Positions 9,681-19,323 are shown, counted from the first letter of the stretch. The stretch is DNA of 64,000 nt from Pseudomonas sp. BSw22131 (GCF_026810445.1 NZ_CP113949.1:1426001-1490000), one strand, 5' to 3'. A program made the numbers and translations. Notes: generated by a model not told the origin, from the letters alone.

Positions 9681-11926
9681 TCAGGGTTTTACGGCCTGAT
9701 CCGCCGTGCTGTAGCTGAAGGGTGCAGTGCCGGCGGCCATTTTGGTTGCATCGAGCTTGATAACGGGTAGCCAAAGTCCCCCGGTCCGGGTTGCATACTT
9801 TTGCTGGTAGGTCTTGGCCTCTGCCAACCCCTTTGGATCCAGGTAATAGAATGCCTGCAACGGGAGTTGCTCGGGAATTCCGCTGGGCCAGAGTTTGACC
9901 AAGAGTTCGTTCCATTGGTAATAACCTGAGAGCCCGGTGTACTGTCGAGCTTTAAGGCTGACATCGAACTGCGCGGCGTTCTGCGTGCTCAGTGAGCATT
10001 GATAGGAGGTGTTCGTAAGTTTGCTGAAATAGGTGTACCAGGTTGACAGCGTTGCTGCGTTCACTCCTGCGCAGGTACTCTCGTCGGCCAGGTTTGGGGC
10101 AGCGCTCCACTGCTCAACCATTCTTTCGTTTTCTCTGAGCAGACGCCCCAGATTCGGAGTTGCCTCAAGCATCTGCGCCAGCCTTGAGTCAGTTGTGAAC
10201 GGGCCCACCGGGTCTTGATTGCTTCTCAACCGCTCGACGACAGCCTCATTGCTCCTGAGCAGGGTGACTAACTCAGGGTTGCTTGCAAGCAAATCAATCA
10301 AAGCCCGGTTGGCTCGTGGCTGCAATCCGCATCCAAATCCCGGTCTGCCAAACATGTCAGTCTGCGCGTTGTGCGGGTAGACGCACAGATATTCCCTCTG
10401 CTTGCCTTTACTGTTCGCTTCATTCTGAGAGAACAGCATATACCCGCTGCTTTCATACAGCCTCGTGACTTTCGAGTCCTTGCGGATGTGCTCGAATGAT
10501 ATCGAGCCTTTGCGTACCTGGGATGTGGGATCCCAAGGATCGAAGTTGCCATCTGTTGTTCCACGTATCGTGATGCCGTTGCAGTAGTAGGAAGGCAGAT
10601 TGTTGTCGCAGGCGGTGCGTGTGTCGTCAAAGCGAGCATTGAGATCACTGCTATCTGTTCCCCTGTTGTTGGCTGAACCATTGGCTGAACAGCTTGGTCC
10701 CCTGTGTTGTAGCTGAAGGGAGTTCCGTTCAACTGGTTCAAATCAAGTTTGATGATTGGCAACCAGTCTCCGGTGCTGGTTTTGTATTTGGTTTGATAGT
10801 GTCGGGCTTCTGTTAGCCCTGTGGTGTTTTTGTAAAAGAACGCCTCAAGTGGCAGTTTTGTCGGGATATTTTGCGCCCACAATCCAACCGTTAGCTCGTT
10901 CCAGAGCGCCTCCATGTTAGGCGGGCGGTTTGCCCGCACTTGCAAGCTCACACTAAACTGCGACGCATTTTGAGTACTCAGTGAGCACTGATAGTCGCGA
11001 TTAGGAATCGTCTTTGTATATGGGTACCACCCCGTTAGCGTTGTCGCGTTGACAGAGCTGCACGTACTGATATCCGCCGCAGCGACTCCCCGAGGTTTGA
11101 GGCCACAACCCTGGGCGCCGCGGACACCAACAATCGTACTTGCGTCATAGGCGTAGATGCACAGATAGTCGACCGCCTTTCCCTGCGCGATGGCCGCTTG
11201 CTGGGGCAAAAATGTGAAGCCGCTGTCGTGGTAGAGGTTTTCAACTTTGGCATCAAGTCTCATGTAAGCGAACGACACTGCGCCTAACTTTACAGCGGTC
11301 GGGCTTGGATCCCAAGGGAAGAAGTTACCGTCTTGGGTAGCCCGTATAACGACTCCGTTGCAGTAATAGGCCGGTTGGTTAGCGCCACATGCCGCACGCG
11401 TGTCTTTATATCGGTTATTCATATTTTCAGCGATGACAGCGCCAGGAGACCCAGGCGGCGGGGTTACTGGGGGAAATCCGTTTATTACTTTGACTGTCAG
11501 TGGTGCGGAGATCACCAGTGCGTTGTCACCAACGCCAACGCTGGCAGTCACGGTCGCCGACCTGCCTACGCTTTGTGTGATCATTGCTTGCGGTACCTTG
11601 AATATTAATGGACGCGTGGCGCCGACTGTTTGAACAGCCAAGTTATAAGTCGACAATCCTATATAGCGCAGTCCAACCGTATCGCCGTTGTTCATGCCGG
11701 GGTACGTCACTTCGACCGTCCCATCCGTGGTGAGTCCGCCCAAGTAAAATTCGCCCGCTGCCGTGGTTCCTTTCAGCACTGGGGGCGGGGCCACAAGTTG
11801 CGGCGAAACGTTGGATGTCAACTGAGCGTCGTTGGCAGTGATGGATGTCTCGACCATAACGGTGGAATGGATGCAGCCGGAAAAAACCACTGCCATAAAA
11901 AGCACATTATAAGAATTCCATTTCAT
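9681..11926 (-). pseudogene. Halovibrin-like secreted protein with two tandem units, broken by a frameshift
   Basis: Starts at ATG 11926 with a signal peptide ending in a lipobox-like VVFSGC. A beta-rich Ig-like region (about residues 30-160) follows, then unit 1 (about 165-410: YYCNGVVIRATQDGNFFPWD, YQCSLSTQNASQF, PLEAFFYK, GDQAVQP). Near the C4 run at 10660-10663 the frame breaks. The shifted frame down to 9681 encodes a second full unit with the same landmarks (YYCNGITIRGTTDGNFDPWD, YQCSLSTQNAAQF, PLQAFYYLD, ADQAVKP). One extra base there would restore a protein of about 748 residues. As sequenced, a 542-residue product with a nonsense tail ends at 10298. The units recall HvnA-type halovibrins (secreted ADP-ribosyltransferases of Vibrio fischeri); that family call is from memory and tentative. 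GC looks lower than in the flanking genes. Confidence 0.65.
10655..10680 (-). other. Frameshift point joining the two halovibrin-like units
   Basis: Upstream of here (higher coordinates) the reading frame ends with AVQPMVQPTTG; downstream the homologous protein continues in the other frame as TDSSDLNARFDDTR. The GGGG run (CCCC at 10660-10663 on the plus strand) is the natural slip site: one missing G explains the switch. It could be a real mutation, an assembly error or, less likely, programmed slippage, since no slippery heptamer is seen. Confidence 0.6.
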
Positions 11927-12256
11927 GATGAGTTTCTCAGATAGGAAAATAATGAGGCGGCTCTGTCTCCTTCTGTGTATCCAGCAGATCAGTTATTTAT
12001 GTAGATGAGTGCGCGGGGCGTTTTATATTGATTAGAAGTTAAGTGGATAGCGAATTGTTCTAGGCGTGATTCTTAGCCATGCATCATGGATTGTTCTCCA
12101 GGGTTGTTGGTTTTTCAGTGGCACTGACGGTGAAATAGGGTGGCTGGGACGATCAATCTTTTTGAGCAGTCCACTCTGCCCAACGGCCTGCCATCCCAAG
12201 GCCGGCTAGGGTATACTCGCCGGCTTTGAAAATTTCGCCTGCGAGTGCTGCCTACC
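11927..12256. other. Divergent intergenic region between the halovibrin-like gene and prfB
   Basis: AT-rich for about the first 100 bases next to the halovibrin-like gene, then GC-rich toward prfB. TATACT at 12212-12217 is a plausible -10 for prfB, 40 bases before its start; no clear -35 is seen. I find no gene in this stretch. Confidence 0.4.
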
Positions 12257-13352
12257 ATGGAAATCAACCCGATCCTAAACAGCATCAAGGACCTGTCCGA
12301 GCGTTCCGAAACCATTCGGGGGTATCTTTGACTACGATCACAAACATGATCGTCTGACCGAAGTTAACCGCGAGCTCGAAGATCCAAACGTCTGGAACAA
12401 ACCCGAATACGCACAGAGTCTGGGCCGCGAGCGTGCCTTGCTTGCACAGATCGTCGACACCCTGGACGAAATGTCCACCGGGCTGGTCGATGCCAAAGAC
12501 CTGCTGCTGATGTCGGCCGAAGAAGAAGATCAGGCTGCCGTCGATGACGTTGCCGCCGAAGTCGAGCGCCTGCGCGAGTCGCTGGAAAAGCTCGAATTCC
12601 GTCGCATGTTCAGCGGCGAAATGGACCCCAACAACGCCTACCTCGACATTCAGGCGGGTTCTGGCGGGACCGAAGCACAGGACTGGGCCAACATCCTGTT
12701 GCGCATGTACCTGCGCTGGGCCGACAAACGCGGTTTCGAAGCCATCATCATGGAATTGTCTGCCGGTGAAGTCGCCGGGATCAAAGGCGCCACCGTGCAC
12801 ATCAAGGGTGAATACGCCTTTGGCTGGTTGCGGACCGAGATCGGCGTACACCGCTTGGTGCGCAAGAGCCCGTTTGACTCCGGCAACCGTCGTCACACCT
12901 CGTTCTCTGCGGTGTTCGTGTCGCCGGAGATCGATGACAACATCGAAATCGACATCAACCCGTCCGACCTGCGTATCGACACCTATCGCTCATCGGGCGC
13001 CGGTGGTCAGCACGTAAACACCACTGACTCGGCGGTCCGGATCACCCACGTTCCGACCAACACCGTGGTCAGTTGCCAGAACGAACGCTCCCAGCACGCC
13101 AACAAAGACACTGCCATGAAAATGCTGCGGGCGCGTTTGTACGAGCAGGAAATCCAGAAGCGCAATGCGGCCTCGCAAGCGGTCGAAGACACCAAGTCGG
13201 ACATCGGCTGGGGTCATCAGATTCGCTCGTACGTGCTGGATGCCTCGCGCATCAAAGACCTGCGCACCAGCGTTGAACGCAGCGACTGCGACAAAGTGCT
13301 CGACGGCGACATCGACGAATACCTGATCGCGAGCCTCAAGCAAGGGCTTTAA
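12257..13352 (+). CDS. prfB: Peptide chain release factor 2, made by programmed +1 frameshift
   Basis: RF2 recognises UGA and UAA and triggers peptide release at the ribosome. The gene starts at ATG 12257 and reads 24 codons to an in-frame TGA at 12329. The remaining 340 codons, from GAC at 12330, are in the +1 frame. The product is 364 residues, the normal RF2 length. The catalytic GGQ lies in [17 protein letters not shown]. Low RF2 makes the ribosome pause at UGA and shift, so the protein controls its own level; this is established for E. coli prfB. Calling only the 12438-13352 frame would lose the N-terminus. lysS follows after 107 bases, an arrangement shared with many gammaproteobacteria. 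Confidence 0.97.
12317..12332 (+). promoter_or_regulatory. prfB programmed +1 frameshift site
   Basis: CGG GGG TAT CTT TGA C: a Shine-Dalgarno-like GGGGG three bases upstream of the slippery CTT, followed by the in-frame TGA and C. This matches the classic RF2 recoding signal in layout and spacing. Confidence 0.95.
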
Positions 13353-13459
13353 ATACCTGGCACTGCGGTGCTGGCGCTATCTGTCGGACAGAGCGCGCCG
13401 CCCGCGATCCCCTGCCGAAGGCACGGGGGCAACGAACCTGTGATGGAAAATCTAAAGAC

Positions 13460-14962
13460 ATGAGCGACCAACAACTCGACCCGCAAGCCCTGCAACAGGA
13501 AGAAAACTCCCTGATCGCCCTGCGCAAGGAAAAGCTTGCCGCCGAGCGCGCCAAGGGTCAGGCCTTCCCCAACGACTTCCGCCGCGACAGCTACTGCAAT
13601 GACCTGCAGAAACAGTACGTGGACAAGACCAAGGAAGAGCTGGCAGAGGCCGCTATCCCGGTCAAGGTTGCCGGTCGCATCATGCTCAACCGTGGCTCGT
13701 TCATGGTGATCCAGGACATGACCGGTCGCATTCAGGTCTACGTCAACCGCAAGACCCTGTCGGAAGAAACCCTGGCCTCGGTCAAAACCTGGGACATGGG
13801 CGACATCATCGCTGCCGAAGGCACGCTGGCTCGCTCCGGCAAGGGCGATTTGTACGTCGAAATGACCACCGTGCGCCTGCTGACCAAATCCCTGCGTCCG
13901 CTGCCCGACAAACACCACGGCCTGACCGACACCGAGCAGCGGTATCGCCAGCGCTACGTTGACCTGATCGTCAACGAAGAAGTGCGCGAAACGTTCCGCG
14001 TTCGCTCCCAGGTCATCGCCCACATTCGCAGCTTTTTGATGAAGCGCGACTTCCTCGAAGTCGAAACGCCGATGCTGCAGACGATCCCGGGCGGCGCCGC
14101 TGCCAAGCCGTTCGAGACGCATCACAACGCGCTGGATCTGGAAATGTTCCTGCGTATCGCGCCAGAGCTTTACCTCAAGCGCCTGGTTGTGGGTGGTTTC
14201 GAGAAGGTGTTCGAGATCAACCGCAACTTCCGTAACGAAGGCGTCTCGACCCGTCACAACCCCGAGTTCACGATGCTTGAGTTCTATCAGGCGTACGCGG
14301 ACTACGAAGACAACATGGACCTGACCGAAGAGTTGTTCCGTGAACTGGCGCAGCTGGTATTGGGCAGCACCGACGTGCCGTACGGCGACAAGGTGTTCCA
14401 CTTTGGCGAACCGTTCGTGCGCTTGTCGGTGTTCGATTCGATCCTCAAGTACAACCCTGAGCTGACAGCCGATGACCTGAACGACATCGACAAGGCGCGC
14501 GCCATCGCCAAGAAAGCCGGCGCCAAGGTGCTGGGTTTCGAAGGCCTGGGCAAGTTGCAGGTGATGATTTTCGAAGAGCTGGTCGAGCACAAGCTGGAGC
14601 AGCCGCACTTCATTACCCAGTACCCGTTTGAAGTCTCGCCGCTGGCCCGTCGCAACGACGACAACCCGAACGTCACCGACCGTTTCGAGCTGTTCATCGG
14701 TGGTCGTGAAATCGCCAACGCCTATTCCGAGTTGAACGACGCGGAAGATCAGGCCGAGCGCTTCATGGCGCAGGTGGCCGACAAGGACGCGGGCGACGAC
14801 GAAGCCATGCACTACGACGCCGACTTCGTGCGCGCGCTGGAATACGGCATGCCGCCAACAGCGGGCGAGGGCATCGGTATTGATCGTCTGGTCATGCTGC
14901 TGACCAACTCACCATCGATTCGCGACGTCATCCTGTTCCCGCACATGCGGCCGCAGGCGTAA
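13460..14962 (+). CDS. lysS: Lysyl-tRNA synthetase, class II
   Basis: Charges tRNA-Lys with lysine in the cytoplasm. The 500-residue protein has an N-terminal OB-fold anticodon-binding domain ([20 protein letters not shown]) and a class II catalytic core. Motif 2 is seen as [20 protein letters not shown] and motif 3 as [14 protein letters not shown]. Length and order match bacterial LysRS. It lies downstream of prfB and ends at a strong terminator, so the two are probably at least partly co-transcribed. Confidence 0.97.
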   Translation: MSDQQLDPQALQQEENSLIALRKEKLAAERAKGQAFPNDFRRDSYCNDLQKQYVDKTKEELAEAAIPVKVAGRIMLNRGSFMVIQDMTGRIQVYVNRKTLSEETLASVKTWDMGDIIAAEGTLARSGKGDLYVEMTTVRLLTKSLRPLPDKHHGLTDTEQRYRQRYVDLIVNEEVRETFRVRSQVIAHIRSFLMKRDFLEVETPMLQTIPGGAAAKPFETHHNALDLEMFLRIAPELYLKRLVVGGFEKVFEINRNFRNEGVSTRHNPEFTMLEFYQAYADYEDNMDLTEELFRELAQLVLGSTDVPYGDKVFHFGEPFVRLSVFDSILKYNPELTADDLNDIDKARAIAKKAGAKVLGFEGLGKLQVMIFEELVEHKLEQPHFITQYPFEVSPLARRNDDNPNVTDRFELFIGGREIANAYSELNDAEDQAERFMAQVADKDAGDDEAMHYDADFVRALEYGMPPTAGEGIGIDRLVMLLTNSPSIRDVILFPHMRPQA

Positions 14963-14975
14963 ATGATGTAAAAAG

Positions 14976-15004
14976 AAGCCGCCTTGATTGGGCGGCTTTT
15001 TTTT
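14976..15004 (+). terminator. Rho-independent terminator after lysS
   Basis: AAGCCGCC (14976-14983) pairs with GGCGGCTT (14991-14998) and is followed by a run of T to 15004, directly after the lysS stop. Confidence 0.9.
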
Positions 15005-15068
15005 GGCTGTTCAGTGAGTGTTCAGGCGCCTGCACGAATGCTATCGCGGGCACAGAAGACCGTAATAT

Positions 15069-15232
15069 TGTAGGAGCGTGGCTTGTCCCGCGATCGGCTG
15101 CGCAGCAGTCGTCATCGCAATCAGCGAATTATGCCCAGTCCACTGCCGGTTCCCGGCAGATCGCGGGACAAACCATGCTTCTACAGTGGATCGCGTTCCA
15201 AAGTAGGAGCGTGCTTGCCCGCGAAGGCGTCG
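15069..15232. repeat. REP-type palindromes (one inverted pair plus a single)
   Basis: TGTAGGAGCGTGGCTTGTCC at 15069 is mirrored by its near-complement ending CTTCTACAG at 15186, forming an inverted REP pair. A further single copy begins GTAGGAGCGTGCTTGCCCGC at 15203. Together with the terminator they fill the lysS to TetR gap; no gene is seen in it. Confidence 0.8.
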
Positions 15233-15293
15233 GTCCAGGCGATAAAGATTTCCTGCCCAATCCAACACAACGCACCAAAGAGGAAAACCTTTC

Positions 15294-16034
15294 GTGAACC
15301 GTACGATCTCTCAAAAGGGAGCCGCAGGCCTTGCAACGGCTGTGGCAGAGAGTGTTCAGTATCAAGGCCGCAAGGCGAGTCGACAGGGCAGCGAGCAGCG
15401 TCGACAGCTGATTCTCGATGCCGCCATGCGCATCGTCATCCGCGACGGCGTGCGCGCAGTGCGTCACCGGGCGGTGGCTGCGCAAGCCAGCGTACCGCTC
15501 TCGGCGACCACCTATTACTTCAAGGACATTGACGACCTGCTCACCGATGCCTTCGCCCAATACGTCGAGCGTAGCGCGGCGTATATGGCCAAATTGTGGG
15601 CGAACACCGAACTCGTCTTGCGCGAAATGCTGGGTGGCAACGATGGCAACGATGGCAGCCACGCAGCCCGAGCACGGTTGGCCGATGAAATTGCGCGCAT
15701 GGCCATGGACTACATTCGTCACCAGTTGCTGACCCGTCGTGATCAATTGATCGCCGAACACGCGTTCCGCCAGGAAGCGTTGATCAATCCACGTCTGGGT
15801 GCGCTGGTCAGTGCTCACCAACAGATCCTGCTGCAAGGCAGTAGCCAGTTTCTGGAGGTCATTGGCTCTAAACAGCCTCAGCTGGACGCTCAAGTGTTGA
15901 CGGGCATTATCTGTCGGATGGAGTATCAGGGTCTGCTCAACGGACCCCAACCCCATGCCGATGAAGAGATGCTCGCGGTGCTCAGTCGCCAGATGCATCT
16001 GGTATTGGGCACTGCACAGCCGATTGGCGCGTGA
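15294..16034 (+). CDS. TetR-family transcriptional regulator
   Basis: DNA-binding repressor-type protein. The N-terminal helix-turn-helix domain covers about residues 35-85 (RRQLILDAAMRIVIRDGVRA ... VPLSATTYYFKDIDDLL), preceded by a basic tail; the rest is the variable ligand-binding and dimerisation domain. The GTG start has GAGGAAA about 9 bases upstream. It is followed on the same strand by a lipoprotein and a DUF1704 peptidase, with short gaps that suggest one transcription unit, so it may control them. Its ligand is unknown. Confidence 0.85.
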   Translation: MNRTISQKGAAGLATAVAESVQYQGRKASRQGSEQRRQLILDAAMRIVIRDGVRAVRHRAVAAQASVPLSATTYYFKDIDDLLTDAFAQYVERSAAYMAKLWANTELVLREMLGGNDGNDGSHAARARLADEIARMAMDYIRHQLLTRRDQLIAEHAFRQEALINPRLGALVSAHQQILLQGSSQFLEVIGSKQPQLDAQVLTGIICRMEYQGLLNGPQPHADEEMLAVLSRQMHLVLGTAQPIGA

Positions 16035-16059
16035 GGCTGCTCATTTTCAGGAGAACCCG

Positions 16060-16620
16060 ATGAAAGCCTGGCGCGTGTTGCTCGCCGTGTCGTTCGCGTT
16101 GTTGAGCGGATGCCTGGTGACGTTCAAGGATCCCTTGCCCGCTCAAGATGCTGCCCCGCCCCGATTGTTGGGTACATGGACCAGCAAGAACGCCTGGGGC
16201 GAGCCGCTGGAGCTTGAAATCAGCCGGGCCGGTGTCAATCAATACAAGGCCGTCAGTTATCGCAAAGGTGATCGCAAGCAGCGCGATGAGTACGTGTTTA
16301 CCGTATCTCGCCATGGCAGCCGCTGGTACTTGTCGGCGGCACTTCCTGAAAAATATGGCGCCCATTACGCCATGGCCGGTTTTGAGTTGATCGATAACGC
16401 GGCATCCGCAGACGAACTGGTGGTCTATGACCTGGACGTGGATCGCTTCCAGCAATGGGTCGACCAGAAGGTCTTCGCCGGTCAGCCGACCGAGACAGAG
16501 AAGGGCGCCGGGGTGTTGATTACCACACCCCTGGCTAAAGTGTTCGACTACCTGGATGACCCCGCCAATTCGGACGTTTTTCTCAAAACGGCCGAATACC
16601 AGCGCCTGGTCAAGCCGTAG
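16060..16620 (+). CDS. Uncharacterised lipoprotein
   Basis: The ATG at 16060 follows CAGGAG at a good distance; the open frame upstream of it belongs to the TetR overlap and is not used. The protein has a lipoprotein signal peptide ending ALLSGC (Cys at about residue 19), then about 165 residues of a mostly beta-type domain (LLGTWTSKNAWGEPLELEI, YVFTVSRHGSRWYLSAALPE). The pattern resembles small periplasmic lipid- or ligand-binding barrels, but I do not recognise a named family. It lies 25 bases before the DUF1704 gene, which suggests a joint envelope function. Confidence 0.75.
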   Translation: MKAWRVLLAVSFALLSGCLVTFKDPLPAQDAAPPRLLGTWTSKNAWGEPLELEISRAGVNQYKAVSYRKGDRKQRDEYVFTVSRHGSRWYLSAALPEKYGAHYAMAGFELIDNAASADELVVYDLDVDRFQQWVDQKVFAGQPTETEKGAGVLITTPLAKVFDYLDDPANSDVFLKTAEYQRLVKP

Positions 16621-16645
16621 TTCTGCTATCGAAAAGGAAGGTTGA

Positions 16646-17923
16646 GTGGACGAATACCAGCAAACCATTCGCGCGTTATCCGACCGTATCGTCGTTGCGC
16701 AGACGCCCATTCGCATACTCGATGCGGTGAAATGGGACGACACGGTCAAGCGCAATTTCCTCGCGGCCAAAGGCAAACAGCTGCCCGAAGTTGATCGCGC
16801 TTACTATGAAAGCCGTCCGCTGGGATTCGATTCCGGAGCGGTGAAACTTGAATTCCAGAACATCGAACGCGACATCACACGGCAACTGGGGCAGTTCAAC
16901 CCGGTCGGCCAAATCATGCGGCGCATGTGCAAGGAATACCGCATGGTGATCCGCATGCTCGAAGCACGCGGCACACCGGACTTCGGTCTTATTTCCCAAG
17001 AGCTTTACGGCTCGGCGTCCGATGCGTTTCACGCAGGCGACCCCACGCTGGCCGATCTGGGGCTGATGCTGTCGGATTACCTGAACAACATCGCTGGCCG
17101 TGGGGACTTGAAGGACGAGCCGAAAACCCTGACGGCGAAGGATGCGGTGGCGCTGCTTCAAAGCCGCTTGAACCGGGTGTTTGGTGAAGCGGAGGGGACG
17201 ATTCGGGTGTTCGAATCTGATGGCATCGTCGCTGATGCAGCAGCCGGCGCCGACTACATCAAGATCCGCAGCGATGCGATGTTCAATGAGCGAGACGTCA
17301 GGGCGCTTGAGGTCCACGAGGGGCTGGTGCACGTGGGCACTACGTTGAACGGGCAGAATCAACCGATCTGCACCTTCCTGGCCAAGGGCCCGCCTTCGTC
17401 CACGGTGACGCAGGAAGGTCTGGCGATCCTGATGGAAGTGATTGCGTTCGCGTCTTACCCAAGCCGTCTGCGCAAGCTCACCAATCGCACCCGCGCCATT
17501 CACATGGCCGAGGAGGGGGCGGATTTTCTACAGGTGTTCGACTTCTACCGCGAGCAGGGCTTTGGCATGTCGGAAAGCTATGGCAATGCCAGTCGTGTAT
17601 TCCGTGGTTCTGTGCCAAACGGTCTGCCGTTTACCAAGGACTTGTCCTACCTGAAGGGTTTCATCATGGTCTACAACTACATCCAGCTGGCCGTGCGTAA
17701 AGGCAAGCTGGAGCAGGTGCCGCTGCTGTTTTGTGGCAAGACCACGCTGGAAGATATGCGCACCCTGCGCCAACTGGTGGACGAAGGCCTGGTGGTGGCA
17801 CCCAAATACCTGCCCGATCAGTTCCGCGACATGAACGCATTGTCGGCGTGGATGTGCTTCTCCAACTTCCTGAACCACTTGAGCCTCGATCGGATCGAAG
17901 CGGATTACTCGAATATTTTGTAA
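16646..17923 (+). CDS. DUF1704 / QEGLA-motif family putative metallopeptidase
   Basis: A 425-residue soluble-looking protein with the two hallmarks of the DUF1704 family: HEGLVH at 224-229 (an HExxxH zinc-peptidase motif) and QEGLA at 256-260. Bacterial members carry the label 'flavohemoglobin expression-modulating QEGLA motif protein', whose basis is weak. Eukaryotic members include the tubulin tyrosine carboxypeptidase MATCAP, which uses the HExxxH motif. Here a peptidase activity on an unknown substrate is therefore inferred. The GTG start has AAGGAAG 5 bases upstream. No signal peptide is visible, in contrast to the lipoprotein gene just before it. Confidence 0.85.
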   Translation: MDEYQQTIRALSDRIVVAQTPIRILDAVKWDDTVKRNFLAAKGKQLPEVDRAYYESRPLGFDSGAVKLEFQNIERDITRQLGQFNPVGQIMRRMCKEYRMVIRMLEARGTPDFGLISQELYGSASDAFHAGDPTLADLGLMLSDYLNNIAGRGDLKDEPKTLTAKDAVALLQSRLNRVFGEAEGTIRVFESDGIVADAAAGADYIKIRSDAMFNERDVRALEVHEGLVHVGTTLNGQNQPICTFLAKGPPSSTVTQEGLAILMEVIAFASYPSRLRKLTNRTRAIHMAEEGADFLQVFDFYREQGFGMSESYGNASRVFRGSVPNGLPFTKDLSYLKGFIMVYNYIQLAVRKGKLEQVPLLFCGKTTLEDMRTLRQLVDEGLVVAPKYLPDQFRDMNALSAWMCFSNFLNHLSLDRIEADYSNIL

Positions 17924-17945
17924 CCGGACGCGGATCGAGATCCTC

Positions 17946-18020
17946 TGTAGGAGCGAATTTATTCGCGAAGCCTTCAGGTTGATTCAACCCACAAGCCGCT
18001 CGGCCAATACGCGCCTACAG
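17946..18020. repeat. REP-type inverted pair
   Basis: TGTAGGAGCGAATTTATTCG at 17946 and an inverted partner ending CGCGCCTACAG at 18020, placed between the DUF1704 gene and the hydrolase gene. Confidence 0.7.
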
Positions 18021-18072
18021 CGTCCGTTTCCCCCGCGTGGGGTGGCGACGTTCATAACAAAAAGGAACCCGC

Positions 18073-18990
18073 TTGAAGCCACTTCTGACTGTTGTAATCG
18101 CGCTGCTGCTGTCTGGTTGCAGCAGTCTGCTGTTCTACCCCGAACCCGGTCTGCCGCTGACGCCTGACAAGGCCCATCTGCAATACCGCGACGTCAACCT
18201 GACTGCCGCTGATGGCACTCAGTTACGTGGCTGGTTTCTGCCGGCCAAACCGGGGGTAGCGGTGAAGGGCACGGTGCTTCATTTGCATGGCAACGGCGGC
18301 AACATGTCGTGGCACCTGGGCGGGACGTGGTGGTTGCCTGAGCAGGGTTATCAGGTGCTACTGCTGGACTATCGCGGCTACGGTGTGTCGAAAGGCGAGC
18401 CGGGTTTGCCCGCGATTTATCAAGACATCGATGCCGCATTCGACTGGCTAGACAAAGCGCCCGAGGTGCAGGGCAAACCGTTGGTGGTCTTGGGGCAAAG
18501 CATCGGTGGCGCGTTGGCGGTTCATTATCTTGCCGGGCATCCGCAGCAGCGCGCACGCGTCAAAGCGTTGGTGCTTGATGGCGTGCCGGCCAGCTATCGT
18601 GAGGTGGCGCGTTACACGCTGGGCACGTCCTGGCTGACGTGGGCTTTCAAGCGCCCGCTGTCCTGGGTGATCCCCGACGCAGACAGCGCCATCAATGGCA
18701 TCCCGAAACTGGCAGGCACACCGATGTTGCTGTTTCAGAGCCTGGACGATACGCAAGTGCCGCTTTACAACGGCATTGGCCTTTACCAGGCCGCGCCGCC
18801 GCCGAGGGTACTGCAATTGACGCGCGGGGCGCATGTACAGACGTTTTCCGATCCGACGTGGCAACAAGTGATGATTCGTTATCTGGAAGATCCGCAGCAC
18901 TTCAACGGTTTGCGTCGCCTGGCAGAAGTGCCGAACTACCCTGAAGCAAGGCCGCAGTCGGCTGCGCCATTGACCGAGCCTGCGCAATGA
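18073..18990 (+). CDS. Alpha/beta-hydrolase lipoprotein
   Basis: Putative serine hydrolase anchored in the envelope. The TTG start is supported by AAAGGAA 5 bases upstream. The signal peptide ends LLLSGC (Cys at about residue 16). The fold shows HLHGNGGN (oxyanion region), the nucleophile elbow GQSIGG, a late acidic position (FQSLDDTQVP) and His in TRGAHVQTF, as in the YheT/BAAT-like esterases. The substrate cannot be told from sequence. The stop overlaps the start of the next small gene, implying coupling. The C-terminus has a loose Pro/Ala tail. Confidence 0.85.
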   Translation: MKPLLTVVIALLLSGCSSLLFYPEPGLPLTPDKAHLQYRDVNLTAADGTQLRGWFLPAKPGVAVKGTVLHLHGNGGNMSWHLGGTWWLPEQGYQVLLLDYRGYGVSKGEPGLPAIYQDIDAAFDWLDKAPEVQGKPLVVLGQSIGGALAVHYLAGHPQQRARVKALVLDGVPASYREVARYTLGTSWLTWAFKRPLSWVIPDADSAINGIPKLAGTPMLLFQSLDDTQVPLYNGIGLYQAAPPPRVLQLTRGAHVQTFSDPTWQQVMIRYLEDPQHFNGLRRLAEVPNYPEARPQSAAPLTEPAQ

Positions 18991-19316
18991 CGACGGAACG
19001 CAATGCCATCCCGCTGATTATCACCGGCGTGTGCTGCATTCTCGGCACGGTGGGCGCGTTGTGGTACTACGGTTATCTGCATTTTGCCAAGCCCGAAGAC
19101 GCGCTGCTGCTTGACCAGTTCACGATGCTCAAGACGGTGCCAGGTGAAGACTACAAAGTCTCGATAGCGCCGGCCGCCCAAGTGGCGCAATGCATCGACG
19201 GGGTGCTGGTGCTGTTCGACACCGAGCAAAAAGGCCTGACCGGTGTGCTGCTCAATAGCAAGCAGCAAGCCGTGCGCTGCATGGGGCAAGACACGCCACA
19301 GCAATTGCTGCCATAG
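18987..19316 (+). CDS. Small single-pass membrane protein, unknown function
   Basis: Starts within the stop codon of the hydrolase gene (ATGA overlap). The 109 residues contain one N-terminal membrane segment (about 9-30: PLIITGVCCILGTVGALWYYGYL) and a small extracytoplasmic domain with two cysteines (QCIDGVLVLFD ... AVRCMG) that could form a disulfide. I do not recognise the family. The coupling suggests it works with the hydrolase. Confidence 0.7.
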   Translation: MTTERNAIPLIITGVCCILGTVGALWYYGYLHFAKPEDALLLDQFTMLKTVPGEDYKVSIAPAAQVAQCIDGVLVLFDTEQKGLTGVLLNSKQQAVRCMGQDTPQQLLP

Positions 19317-19323
19317 ACGCCAC

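Noticed and set aside
10298..10680. Tail of the 542-codon frame (Thr/Arg/Cys-rich) as a genuine C-terminal domain
   Set aside because: The other frame of the same DNA encodes a clear homologue of unit 1, so this tail is out-of-frame read-through.
12438..13352. prfB starting at 12438 as a 304-residue protein
   Set aside because: The frame is in phase with GAC at 12330 after the programmed shift, and the normal RF2 N-terminus is encoded upstream.
13349..14812. 487-codon open frame opposite lysS
   Set aside because: Shadow of lysS; Val/Gly/His-rich translation with no recognisable fold.
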